From NCBI GenBank assembly GCA_938039975.1, contig CALHTM010000019.1, positions 1-18,998 on the forward strand: DNA of 18,998 nt, written 5' to 3'. This stretch comes from an uncultured Candidatus Saccharibacteria bacterium. GTDB taxonomy: Bacteria; Patescibacteriota; Saccharimonadia; Saccharimonadales; Saccharimonadaceae. Made by a program: the position numbers and the translations under genes. Shown here in pieces: positions 11,737 through 18,998 of this stretch (positions are counted from its first letter, which is position 1; each line of letters begins with the position of its first letter). The notes beneath the pieces were generated by a model, which saw nothing but the letters and a program-made list of their open reading frames with translations, was not told where the DNA came from and did not search any database.

Positions 11737-12178
11737 TATCTGACCCTTCCTCGACAAATTTGCGATAAGCGGTACCCAGTACGCCGTTGACAAACTTGCT
11801 CGAATTATCAGAACCAAACGCTTTGGCTAGCTCAATCGCTTCGTTGATGGCGACGCGCGGCGGCACAGTATCTTGATGGTGCAGTAATTCGTACAGGCCA
11901 ATCCGCAAGATTACCCTGTCGATCCGTGCTATCTGCGTAATTGGCCACTCGGGCGCAATTGGCTGCAGCTGCTGGTCAAGTTCCGCCTGCTGGCTAACAA
12001 CACCGCTAGCCAGTCCTTCTACGAAAGCGATGTCGTCAATCGCCGAACGGTAACGCTCGACATCGCGCTTCAAGATATCATCTAACGCGGCACTGTTGTC
12101 GCCAGACTGCCGGCGCAATTCCAATTCGTATAGCGCTTGCAGCGCAACAATCCGACCAAGGTGTCTATTCGATGCCAT
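11702..12178 (-). CDS. nusB: Transcription antitermination factor NusB
   Basis: NusB binds S10 (NusE) and boxA RNA to support antitermination and rRNA maturation. The all-helical family pattern is visible: ASNRHLGRIVALQALYELE at the start, IAPEWPITQIARIDRVILRIGLYELL in the middle, VAINEAIELAKAFG and FVNGVLGTAYRK near the end. Length 158 aa, with a polar tail that overlaps the Nudix start. ATG 12178 has AAAGGAAA upstream. It lies behind rpmF with a small hairpin between them. Confidence 0.94.
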   Translation of the reverse strand: MASNRHLGRIVALQALYELELRRQSGDNSAALDDILKRDVERYRSAIDDIAFVEGLASGVVSQQAELDQQLQPIAPEWPITQIARIDRVILRIGLYELLHHQDTVPPRVAINEAIELAKAFGSDNSSKFVNGVLGTAYRKFVEEGSDNAKAEGQQKQV

Positions 12179-12204
12179 TCGCGTTTGTTTCCTTTTATTA
12201 TCTC

Positions 12205-12225
12205 ACCGTTTTTGTTTGAAACGGT
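12205..12225 (-). other. Hairpin between rpmF and nusB
   Basis: ACCGTTT pairs with AAACGGT (7 bp, 7-nt loop), starting on the last base of the rpmF stop codon. No T-run follows on the minus strand, so it is more likely an mRNA stability or processing site than a terminator. Confidence 0.45.
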
Positions 12226-12371
12226 TATTTCTGCTTGGTTGATGATTTTTTCTTGCCAATCAACACTTTGACTGGCGAATGGCCGTTAACGCGCTTGGCT
12301 AATTTCTCGACAAGATGGCTGCGGCGCATGCCAGTCTTGCGAGGACTTGATTGTTTCTTTGGCTGTGCCAT
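12225..12371 (-). CDS. rpmF: Ribosomal protein bL32, 48 aa
   Basis: Large-subunit protein bL32. It was found by reading the minus strand: the N-terminus MAQPKKQSSPRKTGMRRSH carries the family pattern (MAVPK-like start, basic stretch, GMRRSH). The rest is basic (VEKLAKRVNGHSPVK, then IGKKKSSTKQK). It has no cysteines, so it is the zinc-free form, and at 48 aa is shorter than the 55-60 aa usual. AAGGAG lies about 9 nt before ATG 12371 and a consensus-like promoter at 12410-12438. It heads the rpmF-nusB-Nudix-rnc run. The match rests on the N-terminal motif, length, charge and context. Confidence 0.82.
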   Translation of the reverse strand: MAQPKKQSSPRKTGMRRSHLVEKLAKRVNGHSPVKVLIGKKKSSTKQK

Positions 12372-12409
12372 GAAATGTTCTCCTTCTCGGTTTGTATAAA
12401 CTTAGTAGT

Positions 12410-12438
12410 ATTATACGCTAAAGCGGGGTTTTTCTCAA
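12410..12438 (-). promoter_or_regulatory. rpmF operon promoter
   Basis: Minus strand TTGAGA (12433-12438), 17-nt spacer, TATAAT (12410-12415). Leader about 30 nt with an AAGGAG site. Confidence 0.75.
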
Positions 12439-12442
12439 GTAT

Positions 12443-12502
12443 TTGACATTATAGCGTTATCATAGTTTAATTATTGACTTTTTATATCGGTTATGCTATA
12501 AT
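12443..12502 (+). promoter_or_regulatory. Promoter(s) of the lipoprotein gene
   Basis: Main: TTGACT (12474-12479), 17-nt spacer, TGC-TATAAT (-10 at 12497-12502), ending 6 nt before ATG 12509, hence leaderless. A second possible promoter upstream is TTGACA (12443-12448), 17 nt, TTTAAT (12466-12471). Confidence 0.75.
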
Positions 12503-12508
12503 AGAAGT

Positions 12509-12973
12509 ATGAGTCATGAACAAAACGTTGGTAAATCCGAGAAATTAATTACTACTGCCGCTGCCATAGGTTTGAGCGCAGCAGCGTTAACAGGCTGCGG
12601 CGTCGGCGACTACGGAGCCAGTAGTGCCGAAACCTCTAACCCAGCAGCTGTAGCCGAGCAGAAAGCTGTCGAGCTGGTCGACGAATATAGCGAACACCCC
12701 GAGAAATTCGATGAATCGGCGATTGTCCGCGTAGAGGTTCCAGAAGGTAGTAGCGTTAATGGAGCGGCTACCGCCTATGTTGATCAATACGGACAAGAGC
12801 AAGGCTGGACGGGCCCGCAGCGCGATTTAGGACACGGCATTGTCAATGAGGCTGCCGCCGAAATCAGCGTCGTACCACACCCAGGCGCAGAAGTAATCAT
12901 GTATCATGTCGATCTGAACGGTGACGGCACCGTCGATGTTACGCCCGTTGGCGTCGAAAATCCAACAAAGTAA
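12509..12973 (+). CDS. Small lipoprotein with EF-hand-like motif, 154 aa
   Basis: Secreted, lipid-anchored surface protein of unknown role. The N-terminus has Lys9/Lys12, a hydrophobic stretch (LITTAAAIGLSAAALTGC) and a lipobox ending at Cys30, the predicted lipidation and cleavage site. The mature part is acidic. Near the C-terminus, DLNGDGTVD (135-143) fits the DxNxDGxxD calcium-loop pattern of EF-hand and dockerin repeats; a single copy is present. No enzyme motif is seen. The leaderless start follows directly from the promoter position. Neighbours are divergent rpmF and convergent leuS, so it is monocistronic. The 12974-13035 gap has only a weak hairpin (CTTGC/GCAAG). Confidence 0.82.
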   Translation: MSHEQNVGKSEKLITTAAAIGLSAAALTGCGVGDYGASSAETSNPAAVAEQKAVELVDEYSEHPEKFDESAIVRVEVPEGSSVNGAATAYVDQYGQEQGWTGPQRDLGHGIVNEAAAEISVVPHPGAEVIMYHVDLNGDGTVDVTPVGVENPTK

Positions 12974-13035
12974 TAGCATATAGGTTCAGAAACGCTACTT
13001 GCCATTTGTAAGTTTGCAAGGACGGGATCACGGAA

Positions 13036-15465
13036 TCACGCCACAATATTGACGAGCTTGCCCTTGACGTAGATAATCTTCTTCGGCTCAGCCAGCACGA
13101 ATTTCTGGACGTTGGCGTCGGCTAGCGCTAGATCCTTGATCTGTTCTTCGCTAGCATCAGCAGCGACCTCGAGTTTCGCGCGCAATTTGCCATTGACTTG
13201 CACGATAATGAGCAAGCTGTCGCTGGCAATTTTAGCATTATCCCAGACAGGCCAAGCAGCAAAATCGAGCTGCGAAGTTTCGCCAAGCTGCTGCCACAAT
13301 TCGGCGGCCATGTGCGGCGCAAACGGCTGTACCAATTGCACTAGTGTTTTGAGATGCGGGCGCCAATCTTCGCTGTAGCCCGCCACTTTCAATTTGTACA
13401 AATCATTCACGCATTCCATCAGCGCTGCAATCGCCGTATTAAAGCTGAGCCGATGAATGTCATCGGTGACTTTTTTGGTAGTAGAATTAATAATGGTATC
13501 AAGCTTCTGAGTATCAGACGTATCGGTTTTGTCGCTGTCATCAAATTCTTGCACTAGTGTCCACAAGCGATTAAGAAAACGATAAACGCCAGCAATGCCG
13601 CGGCTGTTCCAGCTAGAGTTTTCGTTAATCGGCCCCAAGAAAAGCTCAAACGTACGCAGGGCGTCAGCGCCATAGCCAGCGTTGATGACTTCAAGCGGAT
13701 CAACGACATTGCCGAGGCTTTTGCTCATTTTGCGGCCGTCCTCGGCTTGAATCAAACCGTGGTAAACCAGCTTTTTTACTGGTTCGGCAAAATCCGTCAA
13801 CCCAAGCTCGCGAAAGACATGAGTCCAAAAGCGCACATACAGCAAATGGGCCGTCGCGTGATCGCCGCCGACATACATATCGAGCGGCGCCCAGTAATTT
13901 GCCTTGTCTGGCGCCCAGGCCTGCTGCGCATTGTGCGGATCAGTGTACCGCAGCAAGTACCAGCTGCTACAAGCGTAACCGTCCATCGTGTCAGTTTCGC
14001 GCCGAGCTGGGGAGCCGCAAACCGGACAAGTCGTCTGCACCCAGTCTTCTTGCGCCGCCAAGACTGATTTGCCATCACCGCGCGGCTGGAAATCATCGAC
14101 ATCCGGCAATAGCACCGGCAAATCACTTTCCGGGACTGGCACTGCGCCGTGCTCCGGGCAATAAATAATCGGAATCGGCGCGCCCCAATAGCGCTGGCGG
14201 CTGATCAGCCAATCGCGCATTTTGTAAGTAATTTGCGACTTACCTTTACCCTCTTGCTCGAGCCAAGCGACAATTTGCTCGCGAGCATCCTCGCTGCGCG
14301 TACCGTCAAAAGCGCCAGAATTCACCAAAACCCCTTCGCCGTGATAGCAAGCGTCAGTATCGATATCATCCTCAGGACGTTCAATCACCTCGACAACTGG
14401 CAGTTCAAACTTCTCAGCAAACGCAAAATCGCGATCATCGTGCGCCGGTACACCCATCACTGCGCCCGTGCCGTAGCCTCCTAGTACGTAATCAGCGATC
14501 CAAATTGGCACATTATCGCCAGTCGCCGGATTAACAGCGTAACTGCCGCTGAAAACGCCAGTCTTTTCCTTGGTGTCGTTACTACGCTCAATCTCTGATT
14601 TCTTGACAGCTGCGTCGATGTAGTTTTCAACTAATTCGCGCGTCTCGTCAGTTAACAGCTGGTGTGCTAGCGGATGCTCGGGCGCTAACACCAGAAAGGT
14701 TGCGCCAAAGATCGTATCAGGACGCGTCGAGAAAACGGTTATCGTATCATCGCTGCCGTCAACTTGAAAAGTAATCTCAGCGCCTTCACTTTTACCGATC
14801 CAGTTAGTCTGCGCAATTTTGATTTTGTCGGGCCAATCCATATCTGGCAGCTCGGCAAGCAGCTGCTCGGCATAAGCGGTAATCCGGAAGAACCACTGTT
14901 TCATAGACTTCTTGACAACGACCGAGTCGCAGCGCCAGCATTTGCCGTCAATCACCTGCTCGTTGGCGAGAACCGTCTTATCCTTAGGACACCACCATTG
15001 CAGCGATTCTTTTTGATAGGCTAAATCCTTTTCAAACAGCTTAGTAAATATCCACTGCGTCCATTTGTAGTATTCTGGGTCGCTAGTATTGATCTCGCGC
15101 GACCAATCGATGCTAGCACCGACACTGCGCAATTGTTTTTTGAAATTCGCAATATTGTCAGCGGTAGTTTCTCGAGGTTTGCGGCCAGTTTTGATAGCGT
15201 AATTCTCGGCCGGCAAGCCAAAGCTATCCCAGCCAATCGGATACATTACGTTGTAACCGAGCGCCCGGCGAAAACGCGCCACCGCGTCGACAATGGAATG
15301 CTCCATAAAGTGGCCGGTATGCATACCTGCACCGCTTGGATACGGGAACATGCCCGTCACATAGTATTTTGGCTTGGCGCTTGACTCGTTCGTATGATAA
15401 CGCTGGTCATCCGCCCAGATTTGCTGCCATTTCGGCTCAATTTCAGAAGGGTTATAGTGTCTCAT
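13036..15465 (-). CDS. leuS: Leucyl-tRNA synthetase
   Basis: Class I synthetase charging tRNA-Leu. The HIGH motif lies in MFPYPSGAGMHTGH (about 40-53) and KMSKS at 579-583 within GRKMSKSLGNVVDP. A zinc-ribbon-like segment (WWCPKDKTV to CWRCDSV) precedes the editing CP1 domain, which contains TVFSTRPDTIFGATF and GVPAHDDRDFAFA, the usual editing pocket with its conserved Asp. A second Cys cluster (CPVCGSPA) precedes TMDGYACSSWYLLRY. The C-terminal helical and anticodon domains follow. Length 809 aa is standard. ATG 15465 is preferred to TTG 15468; a TGT-TATACT extended -10 (15474-15479) puts the transcript start at or within 2 nt of it, so it is leaderless or nearly so. Confidence 0.97.
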   Translation of the reverse strand: MRHYNPSEIEPKWQQIWADDQRYHTNESSAKPKYYVTGMFPYPSGAGMHTGHFMEHSIVDAVARFRRALGYNVMYPIGWDSFGLPAENYAIKTGRKPRETTADNIANFKKQLRSVGASIDWSREINTSDPEYYKWTQWIFTKLFEKDLAYQKESLQWWCPKDKTVLANEQVIDGKCWRCDSVVVKKSMKQWFFRITAYAEQLLAELPDMDWPDKIKIAQTNWIGKSEGAEITFQVDGSDDTITVFSTRPDTIFGATFLVLAPEHPLAHQLLTDETRELVENYIDAAVKKSEIERSNDTKEKTGVFSGSYAVNPATGDNVPIWIADYVLGGYGTGAVMGVPAHDDRDFAFAEKFELPVVEVIERPEDDIDTDACYHGEGVLVNSGAFDGTRSEDAREQIVAWLEQEGKGKSQITYKMRDWLISRQRYWGAPIPIIYCPEHGAVPVPESDLPVLLPDVDDFQPRGDGKSVLAAQEDWVQTTCPVCGSPARRETDTMDGYACSSWYLLRYTDPHNAQQAWAPDKANYWAPLDMYVGGDHATAHLLYVRFWTHVFRELGLTDFAEPVKKLVYHGLIQAEDGRKMSKSLGNVVDPLEVINAGYGADALRTFELFLGPINENSSWNSRGIAGVYRFLNRLWTLVQEFDDSDKTDTSDTQKLDTIINSTTKKVTDDIHRLSFNTAIAALMECVNDLYKLKVAGYSEDWRPHLKTLVQLVQPFAPHMAAELWQQLGETSQLDFAAWPVWDNAKIASDSLLIIVQVNGKLRAKLEVAADASEEQIKDLALADANVQKFVLAEPKKIIYVKGKLVNIVA

Positions 15466-15473
15466 CAACTATC

Positions 15474-15482
15474 AGTATAACA
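15474..15482 (-). promoter_or_regulatory. Extended -10 promoter of leuS
   Basis: Minus strand TGT-TATACT ends 8 nt before ATG 15465, with no Shine-Dalgarno between and no good -35. Confidence 0.55.
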
Positions 15483-15507
15483 GATAAAACACAGCTGGTT
15501 CTAGTAA

Positions 15508-16869
15508 TTAATCGTCGTAATCGCCATATTCTAAATCATTATCAGTATCAACGGTTGGCGCAGATAAATAACTACCGCCAGCTACCGACTGAAAAGATTG
15601 GCTGATCGCACTTGCCCACTCTTCAGCGCTTATGGCGTCGCTTGGAACAGCGACCTGCGAACCTTTGCTAAAATCAATAATTGTCTTGGCGCTAACATTG
15701 TAGTTTTTGTCGGAATGGCTATCGGTCTTAAGGTTAGTAGCCTTAACGTCAACGCCGCGCAGTTCATGCGACCATTGCGACACCCAAACGGTCATGGTAG
15801 CGTCAGCTTTTGATTTGGCTTTTTTGGCAGACTTGTAAGTATCAGACGACGAAGACGAAACGTTCGGCGCGCAAGATTCAACGCTTTTAGCGAAAGAGGT
15901 TTCTCGAAAATCCTTCCAGAAAGCCTCTGCTTTGTCGTCATCAACTGATACGTCGTAGCCAAAATTACCATTTTGCGACTTAACTTCTTTGTCGATAATT
16001 ATAAATGAATGTTTTTTGTAAACGCTGGAAATTTGATGCTTAGCTTTGTCGTCTTTGGAGTATTTTTTGTAAGCATCAATCACACACTGCAGTTGATTGG
16101 CTGATTTTTTGTCCTGCTTGCGAGCATCGGCTAGCGAATACTTTACCCATTTGCCGTCAATCTTTTTCAGATGTTTTTCAGCCTGAGCTGGCAGCTTTTG
16201 ATGTAATATAGACAACGTCTCCTTGATACTTGATACGATATTATCCTTGAAATAGACCGTGCCGTTGTCAGTTACCAAACCGCTAGCCTTGAGAGACAGC
16301 TCCTTGCCATTCACCTCTAGAACTAACTCGGCATTTGCGTCAAATTTCGGCGTATTTTCAGCGCCTGTATCAAATGTAAATCTCTTGAACTTAATTTTCA
16401 CGCCGTCGGCTTCATAGGAAAAGTTTGAGTTCACGGTAGTTTTAGTCGAGACTTTGGTAGCCAGCGGCAATTTACTAACCGCATCAAGCAAGACGTTTTC
16501 TGGCTTCTGATAAAACGCATAGGCAGTAGCGCCAGCAATCGCCAGTAGCACAACTAATACTGCAGCGCAAATAGCAATAATCAAGCCTGCTTTAGACTTT
16601 CGCTGGCCCATCGCCATCTGCGGCGGCAACGCCGGCTGAGCTATAGGTTGAGCCATGGTCTGGTTGGCGATAACCGGAGCGGCGGCTGGCTGTTCTGCTA
16701 CAGCATTGGATTTTGCAGCGGATTGTTCGGCGGGCGCTGGCGCTGATGCTGTCGTGCTTGTTGAAACTTTAGCTTTTTTACTGGTCTCGGTTTTGGTCTT
16801 GGTTTTGGGCTTGTCAGAAACCCTCTTTTTAGTGGTTTTCGGCTTCTTTGGCGCACCGTCTTGTTTCAT
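15508..16869 (-). CDS. Single-pass membrane protein with large outer domain, 453 aa
   Basis: No family recognised. Residues 1-40 are Lys/Thr-rich and 40-90 Ala/Pro/Gln-rich, a disordered cytoplasmic part. Residues about 95-118 (AGLIIAICAAVLVVLLAIAG) form one membrane helix, and the remaining 330 residues should be outside. The outer part is Lys/Ser/Asp-rich, with a beta-rich pattern and two Cys (in LQCVIDA and ESCAPN) that may form a disulfide; it ends in an acidic tail (DNDLEYGDYDD). This build resembles lipoprotein-carrier-like or host-contact surface proteins, but that is a guess. ATG 16869 has GGAG sites at about 9 and 19 nt upstream. Upstream is murF (48-nt gap), though it has its own -10 box. 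Confidence 0.78.
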   Translation of the reverse strand: MKQDGAPKKPKTTKKRVSDKPKTKTKTETSKKAKVSTSTTASAPAPAEQSAAKSNAVAEQPAAAPVIANQTMAQPIAQPALPPQMAMGQRKSKAGLIIAICAAVLVVLLAIAGATAYAFYQKPENVLLDAVSKLPLATKVSTKTTVNSNFSYEADGVKIKFKRFTFDTGAENTPKFDANAELVLEVNGKELSLKASGLVTDNGTVYFKDNIVSSIKETLSILHQKLPAQAEKHLKKIDGKWVKYSLADARKQDKKSANQLQCVIDAYKKYSKDDKAKHQISSVYKKHSFIIIDKEVKSQNGNFGYDVSVDDDKAEAFWKDFRETSFAKSVESCAPNVSSSSSDTYKSAKKAKSKADATMTVWVSQWSHELRGVDVKATNLKTDSHSDKNYNVSAKTIIDFSKGSQVAVPSDAISAEEWASAISQSFQSVAGGSYLSAPTVDTDNDLEYGDYDD

Positions 16870-16904
16870 TGCTAGCTTACTCCTTTACTCCTTAAATTAA
16901 ACCT

Positions 16905-16910
16905 ATTATA
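16905..16910 (-). promoter_or_regulatory. -10 box of the 453-aa protein gene
   Basis: TATAAT on the minus strand, 35 nt before ATG 16869; the -35 region (TTTCCA) falls in the 3' end of murF and is weak. Confidence 0.5.
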
Positions 16911-16917
16911 CACACGA

Positions 16918-18192
16918 TTAAAATTGCTGGAAATATTTGTCTTTGATAGCTAGCCATTTATCGCTTTGGCGGACTAATTCAGCGTCCTCGGTCATGTCGC
17001 AGAGCACCTTAACACATTCTTCGAGGAATATTTCGTTCTGCGAACCTTTGACCAGCACTACCGTCCCCGGCTCGATTATCGAACGGACGAACTCGCCTGC
17101 TTCGATAGCGTTGCGCGCCACATGAACTTGGCAACCTGTCGAACGGGCCGCTGGTGCTAAGTATTGCGTCGCCGCCACGCCGACGACTACCACCCACGAC
17201 AAAAGATTCGGATCGCACATGCGACCGAGCTTCTCGTGCTCGGCCTGGCTGCTGCCGCCAAGCTCTAGCATATCGCCAAAAACAGCCACACGACTCGGTA
17301 CATCCGTGAACTCGTATAGAGTTCGCAGCGCCGCCTGAGCCGCTGCCGGGCTAGAATTATAAGTGTCGTCTATAATAGTCACGCCGCCAATGCCGCGCAG
17401 CAGATTCATCCGCCCTGGCACTGGCTTGAGGAGCGACAGTCCGCGTATAATGTCTTCCACTGGCAGCCCGAGCATCATTGCCGCGCCAACTGCACCCATG
17501 ATCGGGCGCAAGCTATGCTCGCCCACTACTTTAATAGTAGCGGGGAAACGAATATCGTTAGGGGCAATAACCGTGCCGCTGTAACCGTTTTCATCAAGCT
17601 GTTGCTGCTCAAAACGAAACTCTGCTAGCCCAGTCGTGCCGTAAGTACTAAAGTTTGCCGACTCCAAGAAATCTGCGAATCGCCCGTCGATGTCATCGCG
17701 GTTAATTAGCGTATATTCAGAAAATTTAGCAACAAATAGCTCTTCTTGAGCCACATGTTCAATTGAACCAAAAAATTCCATATGTTCAGGTGTTATCGCC
17801 GTAACTAGCGCAATATTCGGCCGCAAGTAAGTGCCGAAATCCATCATCTCGCCTGGATGGTCAACGCCTAATTCTTGAATAATGACATCGACATCCGCTG
17901 GACTATAAACGCGGCGATGCGCTGCCCTAAAAACACCTAGCCACGCCAACGGGCTATGCAGTCTCTCTGGCAAGTTAATGCCGAGAATCGCCAATGGCGC
18001 CGACACTTCTGAATTATGATTACCCTCGTGCATGCGGACGCGAAAACGCTGCGATAATAATCTGCCGAGAGCACGCTTGGTGCTAGTTTTGCCAACACTG
18101 CCAGCAACAACTATCAATCTGACATGCGGATGCAGCTCAAAGTACTTAACGACATACTTTTGAAGCTTCTTCTTGATATACTTTTTGAACAT
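16918..18192 (-). CDS. MurF-like Mur ligase lacking the N-terminal domain
   Basis: ATP-dependent peptide ligase of the Mur family; MurF adds D-Ala-D-Ala to UDP-MurNAc-tripeptide in peptidoglycan synthesis. The P-loop GSVGKTST is at 31-38, followed by GNHNSEVSAPLAILG. ELGVDHPGEM and the DDTYNSSPAAAQAAL signature (MurF DDxYNANP-like) lie further on, as does VAVFGDMLELG. In E. coli MurF the P-loop lies near residue 110, after a UDP-substrate domain; here only 30 basic, Tyr-rich residues precede it, so that domain is missing or carried by another protein. Length is 424 aa. ATG 18192 lies 6 nt after a TATGAT box. A related cell-wall ligase with another substrate remains possible, so no symbol is assigned. 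Confidence 0.85.
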   Translation of the reverse strand: MFKKYIKKKLQKYVVKYFELHPHVRLIVVAGSVGKTSTKRALGRLLSQRFRVRMHEGNHNSEVSAPLAILGINLPERLHSPLAWLGVFRAAHRRVYSPADVDVIIQELGVDHPGEMMDFGTYLRPNIALVTAITPEHMEFFGSIEHVAQEELFVAKFSEYTLINRDDIDGRFADFLESANFSTYGTTGLAEFRFEQQQLDENGYSGTVIAPNDIRFPATIKVVGEHSLRPIMGAVGAAMMLGLPVEDIIRGLSLLKPVPGRMNLLRGIGGVTIIDDTYNSSPAAAQAALRTLYEFTDVPSRVAVFGDMLELGGSSQAEHEKLGRMCDPNLLSWVVVVGVAATQYLAPAARSTGCQVHVARNAIEAGEFVRSIIEPGTVVLVKGSQNEIFLEECVKVLCDMTEDAELVRQSDKWLAIKDKYFQQF

Positions 18193-18198
18193 AATTCT

Positions 18199-18215
18199 AT
18201 CATACCGTATACGGT
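18199..18215 (-). promoter_or_regulatory. murF-like gene promoter with palindrome
   Basis: Minus strand TATGAT (18199-18204) ends 6 nt before ATG 18192. Abutting it upstream is the 12-nt perfect palindrome ACCGTATACGGT (18204-18215), placed like an operator in the spacer. Confidence 0.45.
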
Positions 18216-18237
18216 TAAGAAATTGAAATGTGCGCCA

Positions 18238-18855
18238 TTATTCTAGCAGTCCAAAACCGCGAATCGGTCCGTCGCGGCTGAGATCCGACTGTTGAATGTT
18301 AATCACGCCGCCCTCGTTACCGCCAATAGTCGTCACCTTGCCGTTATCGTATTTGAGCACAAAGTTCACATGCTCGCCATGACGGCTGGCGTTGTCGTAC
18401 ATAATAGCGTCGCCAGGCTGCAACTGGTAGCCGCTATTTGCAGCGCGGAACTTACCAGCGTTACGATAATACGTCTCGAGACTGCGCACACCTGGAATAC
18501 GCCAACCGCCGCTATGCGGATTAGTTAGCGGCGCACCAGCTTGGCGGCTGACCCAACTAACAAAATTTGCGCACCAGTCTTGCCGCTCGCCCTGGCTATA
18601 AAACGGGCCAGGCTGCGGATTGTCATATTGTTGGCGAAGTATATTTACGGCGCGAGCACGTAGCGGCGACAGCTTATCTACCTGAATATCAGGGAATTTT
18701 TCACGAGCTGGTTGCAATTTGACAGCAGTGTAGTCACCCGATGAACGAAACGTAAAGTAGGTCGCTGTGCACATCAAGACAATTACCGTTACCAAGACCA
18801 CACCGAAAATTATCGGCCCGCGCCAAGATGCTTGCTTTCGCTGAATACTTCTCAT
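18238..18855 (-). CDS. Membrane-anchored CHAP-domain peptidoglycan hydrolase
   Basis: CHAP domains are NlpC/P60-like amidases or endopeptidases that cut peptidoglycan. Residues 14-35 are an N-terminal membrane helix or uncleaved signal anchor, with basic residues before it, placing the enzyme outside. The CHAP core spans about 85-205: QDWCANFVSWV holds the nucleophile Cys95, GEHVNFVLKY the His162, and TIGGNEGG the polar third residue (N180 or E181). GWRIPGVRS and LQPGDAIMYD are typical linking motifs. Length is 205 aa. It may act in growth, division or attack on a host cell wall, which the sequence cannot decide. ATG 18855 lies 7 nt after TATAAT (18863-18868), a leaderless start. Followed by the murF-like gene, another wall gene with its own promoter. 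Confidence 0.88.
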   Translation of the reverse strand: MRSIQRKQASWRGPIIFGVVLVTVIVLMCTATYFTFRSSGDYTAVKLQPAREKFPDIQVDKLSPLRARAVNILRQQYDNPQPGPFYSQGERQDWCANFVSWVSRQAGAPLTNPHSGGWRIPGVRSLETYYRNAGKFRAANSGYQLQPGDAIMYDNASRHGEHVNFVLKYDNGKVTTIGGNEGGVINIQQSDLSRDGPIRGFGLLE

Positions 18856-18862
18856 TAAAATT

Positions 18863-18868
18863 ATTATA
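18863..18868 (-). promoter_or_regulatory. -10 box of the CHAP gene, leaderless
   Basis: TATAAT on the minus strand ends 7 nt before ATG 18855; the -35 region is weak and no Shine-Dalgarno is present. Confidence 0.55.
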
Positions 18869-18885
18869 CTTGCTTTCTAGCCTAA

Positions 18886-18912
18886 AGAAAAACACTCTCC
18901 GACAGGGAGAGT
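18886..18912 (-). terminator. Terminator of tRNA-Phe
   Basis: On the minus strand ACTCTCC (18906-18912) pairs with GGAGAGT (18894-18900) around a 5-nt loop, followed by GTTTTTCTTT. It starts 7 nt after the tRNA 3' end. Confidence 0.85.
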
Positions 18913-18919
18913 ATTTTGC

Positions 18920-18995
18920 TGGTGGCTCCTACTAGACTCGAACTAGTGACACAAGGCTCTTCAGGCCTCTGCTCTACCAACTGAGCTAAAGAGCC
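18920..18995 (-). tRNA. tRNA-Phe (anticodon GAA)
   Basis: Complete cloverleaf on the minus strand: acceptor GGCTCTT/AGGAGCC with one G-U, TA then GCTCAGTTGGTAGAGC D arm, anticodon stem GAGGC/GCCTT (one G-U) with loop CTGAAGA, T arm ACTAG-TTCGAGT-CTAGT, discriminator A and encoded CCA. Its promoter lies beyond the window. Confidence 0.95.
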
Positions 18996-18998
18996 ACA

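Overview
The window looks like a chromosomal piece of a host-associated or otherwise reduced Candidate Phyla Radiation (Patescibacteria) bacterium, most likely Saccharibacteria (TM7). This is inferred from gene content and style. Core translation genes are scattered in short transcription units. Many genes appear to be leaderless, with a -10 box 6-8 nt before the ATG. The Mur ligase and ribosomal proteins are unusually short or extended. Many small membrane or secreted proteins have K/A/P-rich tails. TGA is used as a stop (pheS, leuS), so the TGA-to-Gly recoding of Gracilibacteria/Absconditabacteria is not present. Phylum assignment was not tested by any search.

Layout. 1-292: end of a small-ORF unit with C/G-ending codons, closed by a long hairpin. 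293-874: AT-rich islet with a small acidic ORF and a second ORF that seems broken by a 1-nt deletion. 877-2179 (-): a small membrane protein gene and pheS, with no pheT next to it. 2224-3250 (+): an aquaporin-like channel with a histone-like basic tail. 3266-4342 (-): rmuC. 4379-6797 (-): tRNA-Gln, hisS, a PAP2 phosphatase and a membrane protein. 6831-7289 (-): a membrane protein. 7531-12371 (-): trmD, khpA, rpsP, rnc, a Nudix hydrolase, nusB and rpmF (bL32), a translation and RNA-processing cluster. 12509-12973 (+): a lipoprotein. 13036-18995 (-): leuS, a single-pass surface protein, a MurF-like ligase, a CHAP-domain cell-wall hydrolase and tRNA-Phe.

The most unusual content is two self-contained cassettes, 8208-8607 and 10045-10490, inserted on the + strand between the minus-strand translation genes. 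Each has a consensus promoter (TTGACA, 17 nt, TATATA) whose -10 lies in a TGA(TA)nTCA palindrome. Each then has a leader that can fold two ways, a strong Shine-Dalgarno site, one small unrelated ORF with strongly C/G-ending codons, and a 19-20 bp stem-loop whose base is nearly identical in both. The encoded proteins are unrelated, so the regulatory frame is conserved and the cargo varies. That is the layout of phage 'moron' cassettes or of an undescribed small-ORF element. The ORF at 31-240 may be a third cargo gene of the same kind. Cassette A sits between khpA and trmD, where rimM often lies, and its promoter physically overlaps that of trmD.
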